A stretch of 64,000 nucleotides of DNA, taken from Flavobacterium sp. JAS (GTDB lineage: Bacteria; Bacteroidota; Bacteroidia; Flavobacteriales; Flavobacteriaceae). The notes under the pieces are model-generated. The model was given only the letters and a program-made list of their open reading frames with translations. It did not search any database and had not been told where the DNA came from. Below are positions 59,767 to 64,000 of this stretch, piece by piece. The stretch covers positions 248,001 to 312,000 of the forward strand of contig NZ_JAJMOX010000003.1 of the NCBI RefSeq assembly GCF_020991455.1, given 5' to 3'. Each line of letters starts with the position of its first letter. The stretch's first letter is position 1. Both the position numbers and the translations under genes were made by a program.

Positions 59767-60615
59767 ATGAAAGATCCGTTTCTAATCACAAAAGAAGATA
59801 TACTAAAATTCTACAAACCGGTAAATCCTCTTACACACAAAGGACTTCAGGGTCACGCCGTGATTATTGCCGGAAGCTACGGCAAAATAGGAGCAGCAGT
59901 TCTCGCTTCAAAATCATGTTTAAAATCAGGCTGCGGACTCGTAACTACTTTTACACCAAAATGCGGTTATCAAATCCTGCAAATCTGTATTCCCGAAGTT
60001 ATGGTTGTAACCGATGAAAATGCCAATTTCATCACCAATATTCATCTGCCATTAATTCCCCAGGCAATCGCAATTGGACCCGGAATCGGGCAGGAGTTAG
60101 GCACCCAAAAAGCCCTATTTGAATTTTTAAGAATTAATAATTTACCTTTAGTTCTCGATGCCGACGCCCTGAATATCTTAGCACAAAACCAATCCTGGTT
60201 AGATTTAGTTCCCGAAAACACGATTTTAACACCTCACCCAAAAGAATTAGAGCGCCTAATTGGCAAGTGGAATTCAGAATCGGAAAAGTTTCAAAAAACA
60301 GTCGCTTTTTCTGAAAAATACAAAGTTATAATCGTCATGAAAGGCGCACCAACTTACATAATAAACAAATCCGAAATCTACGAAAACACCACTGGAAACG
60401 CCGCATTAGCAACCGCAGGAAGCGGCGACACCTTAACCGGAATCATCACAAGTTTGATTGCCCAAGGTTACGAGCCCAAATATGCCGCAAAACTAGGTGT
60501 TTTCCTCCACGGATTAACCGCTGATATTGCCTTGCCACAAACCGGTTATCAGTCGTTTATAGCCTCAGATATTATAGAGAATCTTGGAAAAGCTTTTCTT
60601 GAATTAGAGAATTAG
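59767..60615 (+). CDS. nnrD: NAD(P)H-hydrate dehydratase (ADP/ATP-dependent), C domain only
   Basis: Repairs hydrated NAD(P)H by nucleotide-dependent dehydration. About 282 residues with the ribokinase-like pattern: [64 protein letters not shown] and [20 protein letters not shown]. The NnrE epimerase domain, often fused upstream, is absent here. I start at 59767 ([12 protein letters not shown]), the usual beginning of single-domain forms; the 21 residues before it come from a stretch next to the repeat element. Confidence 0.94.
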   Translation: MKDPFLITKEDILKFYKPVNPLTHKGLQGHAVIIAGSYGKIGAAVLASKSCLKSGCGLVTTFTPKCGYQILQICIPEVMVVTDENANFITNIHLPLIPQAIAIGPGIGQELGTQKALFEFLRINNLPLVLDADALNILAQNQSWLDLVPENTILTPHPKELERLIGKWNSESEKFQKTVAFSEKYKVIIVMKGAPTYIINKSEIYENTTGNAALATAGSGDTLTGIITSLIAQGYEPKYAAKLGVFLHGLTADIALPQTGYQSFIASDIIENLGKAFLELEN

Positions 60616-60738
60616 GCAATTGAGATAATTAGATAATTAGATAATTTGTTTCAGGTTTTCTTTGTTTCAAGTTTCAAGTTCATCCGATTTGCGTATAGAC
60701 TTTTGTTTATAAACTAAAGTTCACACATATTTTATGTC

Positions 60739-60836
60739 AGGCTGATCGAAGTCGAAGCCGCTTTCCAATTGGCACACCTTCGACTTTGCTCAGGAATACA
60801 AAACTTTGCGTCTTTGCTCCCGATAGCTATCGGGAT
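60739..60836. repeat. Inverted-repeat cluster in the 325-bp gap before the HipA-like gene
   Basis: Imperfect arms around GATCGAAGTCGAAG (60739-60758) and CTTCGACTTTGCTCAGG (60778-60795) make a GC-rich hairpin. After an ACTTTGCGTCTTTGC motif comes the perfect palindrome TCCCGATAGCTATCGGGA (60819-60836). No gene is seen in this gap; it also holds GTTTCAAGTTTCAAG-type repeats near 60660. Confidence 0.7.
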
Positions 60837-60940
60837 TGCGTGATTATTTTTAAAACTTTACCATAAAGCAAGAAAAATCTAAAATCTAAACCCTACAATC
60901 AGAAATCTAAATTCGTAAGTTTGTAGTTCATTTTACAAAT

Positions 60941-61723
60941 ATGAAAAACAATTTCGATCTAAGAACCGTAAATGTTACACGTTACATAACGCCTTTGCGC
61001 GAAGGCGGTTCATTACCCGCTTTGGCAGAAGCCGATGACGATTTTAAATATGTCTTAAAATTCAAAGGAGCCGGTCACGGTGTAAAAGCTTTAATAGCCG
61101 AATTAGTTGGCGGACAAATAGCCAAAGCTTTAAAATTGCAATTGCCGGAATTGGTTTTCGCCAATCTCGACGAAGCTTTTGGAAGAAGTGAAGGCGACGA
61201 AGAAATTCAGGATTTACTGCAAGGAAGTCAGGGATTAAATTTGGCACTTCATTTTTTATCAGGCGCCATAACATTTGATCCTGTTGTAACTACTGTAGAT
61301 GCTAAATTAGCGTCGCAAATTGTTTGGCTTGACGCATATATCACTAATGTAGATCGTACGTTTAGAAATACCAATATGTTGATTTGGCACAAAGAATTAT
61401 GGCTTATCGACCACGGAGCGTGTTTGTATTTTCATCATTCCTGGAACAATTGGGAGCAACATGCCAAAAGCCCTTTTGCATTGATAAAAGATCATGTTTT
61501 ATTGCCACAAGCGACCCTTTTAAAAGAAGTTGATGCTGAATTTAAAGCACTTTTAACACCAGTAATTCTCGAAGAAATTGTAAATATAATTCCACAGGAA
61601 TGGCTGCAATGGGAAGATACCGATGAAACCCCAGAAGCTTTGCGAAACGTTTACTTACAATTTTTGCAAACCCGATTAAATAATTCAGAAATCTTTGTAA
61701 ATCAAGCCCAAAATGCAAGATAG
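60941..61723 (+). CDS. HipA-like kinase-fold protein (HipA_2 type)
   Basis: 260 residues. The C-terminal half has kinase-like catalytic features of the HipA group: WLDAYITNVDRTFRNTNMLIWHKELWLIDHGACLYF, where D...N in the loop and DHG correspond to the catalytic and magnesium-binding positions. The N-terminal half (VLKFKGAGHGVKALIAELVGGQIAKALKL) would supply the nucleotide-binding lobe. Unlike HipA toxins it has no HipB-like antitoxin beside it; its 3' end overlaps a DUF3037 gene by 11 bp, a pairing I recall from other genomes. The substrate is unknown. Confidence 0.85.
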   Translation: MKNNFDLRTVNVTRYITPLREGGSLPALAEADDDFKYVLKFKGAGHGVKALIAELVGGQIAKALKLQLPELVFANLDEAFGRSEGDEEIQDLLQGSQGLNLALHFLSGAITFDPVVTTVDAKLASQIVWLDAYITNVDRTFRNTNMLIWHKELWLIDHGACLYFHHSWNNWEQHAKSPFALIKDHVLLPQATLLKEVDAEFKALLTPVILEEIVNIIPQEWLQWEDTDETPEALRNVYLQFLQTRLNNSEIFVNQAQNAR

Positions 61724-62096
61724 TCACTTATATGAGTATGCCGTAATTCGTGTGGTACCAAGAGTGGAGCGCGAAGAATTCCTAAATATCGGAATCATTT
61801 TGTTTTGCAAAAAAGCCAAATTTATCAAAGTATTACACCACATAAACGATACTAAAATTGAAGCCCTTTCAAACGATTTTGATATCGAACAATTGCATCG
61901 CAATGTAACCGCATTAGAAAAAATTGCTAACGGAGCCAAAGACGGCGGTCCAATCGCCCAAATGGAAATTCCAGAGCGTTTTCGATGGTTAACGGCGATT
62001 CGCAGCTCAGCAATTCAAACATCAAGACCACATCCGGGATTGTGTGAGGATTTAGAAAAAACGATTCAGAGATTATTCGAAGAGTTAGTTCTTTAG
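61713..62096 (+). CDS. DUF3037 family protein paired with the HipA-like kinase
   Basis: 127 residues, cytoplasmic, with YEYAVIRVVPRVEREEFLNIGIILFCKKAKFIKVL at the start and ERFRWLTAIRSSAIQTSRPHPGLCEDLEKTIQRLFEELV at the end, the DUF3037 pattern. It overlaps the HipA-like gene by 11 bp in another frame, so translation is probably coupled. The function of the pair is not established; a kinase plus adaptor or antitoxin-like unit is conceivable. Confidence 0.88.
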   Translation: MQDSHLYEYAVIRVVPRVEREEFLNIGIILFCKKAKFIKVLHHINDTKIEALSNDFDIEQLHRNVTALEKIANGAKDGGPIAQMEIPERFRWLTAIRSSAIQTSRPHPGLCEDLEKTIQRLFEELVL

Positions 62097-62203
62097 TAGA
62101 GGTTCAAAGGTTTTTTTTAAGATTCTGAGGTTCTGAGTTGCTAAGGTTCTAAGGTTTTCTGTAGAGGCGTACAGCAGTGCTCTAACATAATATTTATAAA
62201 AAA

Positions 62204-62266
62204 TCTCGCCAAGACGCCAAGACGCAAAGAATATAAAAAACTTTGCGTCTTGGCGACTTTGCGAGA
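62204..62266. terminator. Large hairpin between DUF3037 and pectate lyase genes
   Basis: A perfect 15-bp stem (CGCCAAGACGCAAAG at 62215-62229 and its complement at 62241-62255), extended by TCTCGC/GCGAGA pairing outside. It lies between convergent genes and is probably a bidirectional terminator built from an intergenic repeat. From 62097 to 62160 AGGTTCAAAGG-type repeats precede it. Confidence 0.7.
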
Positions 62267-62304
62267 ATATTAAGCATCTGCTTAAATAACTAACTCAATT
62301 TTTA

Positions 62305-63417
62305 TTAAAACGATCCACAAGTATTACCTGTAAATGTAGCACCAGCTCCACCAGTAACATCAGCTTTAACAGCAGAAGCCGCAAGTGTTACAATAGAATA
62401 GGGTGGAGTAAAAGCAGTATTACTTCCTGCTGTGTTTCCTGTAGTGTTTGTAAATACATTTCCAACAGCTGTAACAGCCGTGTATCCTGTCATTAAATCG
62501 ATTGGCGTTTTAACACCTTCAAAAACATTGTTTTCTACTTTAAGATTAGCTTCAAAACCAGCTGCAATGCATTTATTGCTCACAGTACTATTAAAATAGT
62601 TGTTGATCAAATGCACTTTTCCAAAACGAACCCTTGGCATTCTTTCTTTACAACCGGGAGCCCACCAGCAACGAGCAAAAGTAATTCTCAATTTTCCACG
62701 ATCAGCAGTTGCACCATCACTTGATCCAATTAAGTTTGAATATCTGTGATCATCAGAACCTCCGGGACCTCCGGCTCTTGGTGCTTTCAAATAACCGAAT
62801 TTGCAATACGAAACCGTCACATAATCTGATTTGTTTTTGATGTCAAAGTTTCCGTCAACACCATCTCTAAATTCGCAGTGGTCAACCCATACATTTTGAC
62901 AATCGTCTAAGATGGCATTGTCCCAACCATCAGTATCGTAAGCGCCCGGACCTTCAAAAATTAAATTTCTGATGATTAGATTCGTACATCTTTTAATGTT
63001 GATAATGCCAGAACCGTCTTTAGTTTGGTTGGTCGAAACCAATTTTGCACCGCTTGCGCCATAAATAGTTTTACCACTTTGGTCTTGCAATGATAATCTT
63101 GTGGTAATGGTAATTGTACCGCTAACTTTTATCACCTTAACCGCGCTGTTTTCAATTGCCGATTTCAGTTGTGCATAAGTAGTAACTGTTGTTTCTGCAG
63201 AAATTCCGCCACCCGTTGTACCACCGTTTTGCGAAGCCCAACCGGGAACCTGAGTACAGTCTCCAACTTTTGCAGTTAAACTACCGGAAGTTGGAGCGGG
63301 AGTTTCAATAATTGCATTCTCACTGCTTTGAGGAGAAGAAATCTCTTCAGTATTACACGCTGTAAAACCGAAAACAAGTGTTAATAGAAACACTGAAAAT
63401 GTTGATCTAATTTTCAT
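62305..63417 (-). CDS. Pectate lyase-like lipoprotein, polysaccharide lyase family 1
   Basis: About 370 residues. I start at 63417, where a lipoprotein signal begins (KIRSTFSVFLLTLVFGFTAC with lipobox FTAC); the longer form from 63492 adds 25 residues without meaning. The rest is a right-handed parallel beta-helix: TTVTTYAQLKSAIENSAVKVIKVSGTITI, GASGAKLV, NLIIRNLIFEGPGAYDTDGWDNAILDDCQNVWVDHCEFRDGVDGNFDI and the catalytic-arginine segment RMPRVRFGKVHLINNYF. These are PL1 marks, so it cleaves polygalacturonate by beta-elimination, probably at the cell surface. No SusCD pair is in the window. Confidence 0.93.
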   Translation of the reverse strand: MKIRSTFSVFLLTLVFGFTACNTEEISSPQSSENAIIETPAPTSGSLTAKVGDCTQVPGWASQNGGTTGGGISAETTVTTYAQLKSAIENSAVKVIKVSGTITITTRLSLQDQSGKTIYGASGAKLVSTNQTKDGSGIINIKRCTNLIIRNLIFEGPGAYDTDGWDNAILDDCQNVWVDHCEFRDGVDGNFDIKNKSDYVTVSYCKFGYLKAPRAGGPGGSDDHRYSNLIGSSDGATADRGKLRITFARCWWAPGCKERMPRVRFGKVHLINNYFNSTVSNKCIAAGFEANLKVENNVFEGVKTPIDLMTGYTAVTAVGNVFTNTTGNTAGSNTAFTPPYSIVTLAASAVKADVTGGAGATFTGNTCGSF

Positions 63418-63553
63418 AATATTAAGTTTGGTTAAATAGTTAAGACTGCAAATCTGCTTATAATTAGGATGAAAAAAGTTGAACAAGTTCAATGTTTTGA
63501 AAATAATTTACTATTAAATGTGTTTTTAACACCAATCGCATTACAAAAAGATA

Positions 63554-63574
63554 TATTTTTGCGTAATCGATTAC
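63554..63574. promoter_or_regulatory. LacI-type operator palindrome GTAATCGATTAC with adjacent -7 box
   Basis: GTAATCGATTAC (63563-63574) is a perfect palindrome with the AAnCGnTT core of LacI-family operators. TATTTTTG (63554-63561), a plus-strand -7 element, directly precedes it, so the site would cover the start of the Crp-like gene. It is also 146 bp upstream of the pectate lyase start. Confidence 0.5.
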
Positions 63575-63631
63575 ATTATTTTTAATTCATTCACATACTT
63601 ACGCCCCTGAGTAAGAATAAAAGTAAAAAAC

Positions 63632-64000
63632 ATGTACAAAAACCTACGATTGAGTATTGAACGTAAAATACCACTAACTGATGAAGAATGGAAATTAATA
63701 CTGGAGAAGACAGAATTTATAAAGCTCAAAAAAAACGAGTTTTTGCAGATTCAGGATTCCAACAGTTCTTATGAAGGATTTATTCTGAAAGGAGCTTTCA
63801 AAACCTACATTTTGAATGATAATGGCAACGAAAGTGTTATTTTTTTCTCGTTCGAAAATGAATGGATGTGCGATCTCGAAAGTTTCTATCATCAAAAGCC
63901 AACAACCTATAATATCAAGGCGATAGAAGACAGCGAGATTCTGGTGATTAGCAAAGCCAACAAAGTACTCTTATTTGAGCAAGTGCCCAAGTTAATACAG
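63632..64000 (+). CDS. Crp/Fnr-type cyclic-nucleotide-binding domain protein (3' end outside window)
   Basis: The first 123 residues are visible (MYKNLRLSIERKIPLTDEEW...). They form the cNMP-binding-like barrel of the Crp family (SSYEGFILKGAFKTYILNDNGNESVIFFSFENEWMCDLESFYHQKPTTYNIKAIEDSEILVISK). The residues that bind cAMP in CRP are not conserved, as in most Bacteroidota members. The DNA-binding part, if any, lies past the window edge. It is divergent from the pectate lyase gene and shares its upstream region, which holds a LacI-like palindrome. Confidence 0.88.
   Translation, partial: MYKNLRLSIERKIPLTDEEWKLILEKTEFIKLKKNEFLQIQDSNSSYEGFILKGAFKTYILNDNGNESVIFFSFENEWMCDLESFYHQKPTTYNIKAIEDSEILVISKANKVLLFEQVPKLIQ

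Noticed and set aside
62097..62160. AGGTTCAAAGG-type repeats as a CRISPR-like array
   Set aside because: Units are short, irregular and not separated by constant-length unique spacers, and no cas gene is present.

Overview
The window looks like chromosome from a low-GC member of the Bacteroidota, most likely Flavobacterium. Evidence: promoter-like TAnnTTTG elements, type IX secretion (T9SS) sorting domains and SprB-type adhesin repeats, a fused CcoNO cbb3 oxidase, a C-terminal half of a DUF5606 protein next to mazG, and intergenic repeat families I associate with Flavobacterium. I saw no rRNA, tRNA, CRISPR array, prophage or insertion sequence.

Layout. 1-2.1 kb: end of a DUF5606 gene, a periplasmic alpha-carbonic anhydrase and mazG. 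2.15-13.1 kb: a microaerobic respiration region. A Crp/Fnr regulator lies opposite ccoI, followed by ccoS-ccoNO-ccoQ-ccoP-ccoG-ccoH and a TauE/SafE-like gene, then hemN on the other strand. Three near-identical FNR-type palindromes sit at a fixed distance from the -7 boxes of ccoI, ccoS and hemN, so these promoters probably form one oxygen-controlled regulon. 13.2-18.3 kb: small envelope proteins, DoxX, an acyl-CoA carboxylase beta subunit, and a TetR gene with matching palindromic operators before itself and before a small membrane-protein cassette. 18.4-27.5 kb: housekeeping genes (lpxD, msrB, prfB with a programmed +1 frameshift, threonine aldolase, YbaB, an S9 oligopeptidase, a cysteine-synthase-like enzyme). 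27.9-31.2 kb: two LamG paralogues (the second frameshifted), a candidate 25-residue membrane peptide and a Cys-cluster membrane protein.

31.4-55.0 kb is the most unusual part: a 23.6-kb minus-strand run of nine closely spaced genes. In transcription order it encodes a 1563-residue beta-rich exported protein, an FN3 protein, two paralogous SprB-tailed proteins, a 1623-residue SprB-repeat protein with a T9SS sorting domain, an 817-residue outer-membrane barrel with a helical tail, a 1995-residue protein, and two small cytoplasmic proteins. The 1995-residue protein has an N-terminal export/adhesion part, an HELGH zincin, a TNT-like NAD glycohydrolase domain and a C-terminal PD-(D/E)XK nuclease-like domain. 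The next small gene overlaps it in a TAATG. I read this as a T9SS-linked polymorphic toxin/immunity locus; the reading is from motifs only.

55.2-64 kb: YebC, an S41 tail-specific protease, gcvT, nnrD, a HipA-like kinase/DUF3037 pair, a PL1 pectate lyase lipoprotein and the start of another Crp-like gene. The gaps here carry several families of inverted repeats.
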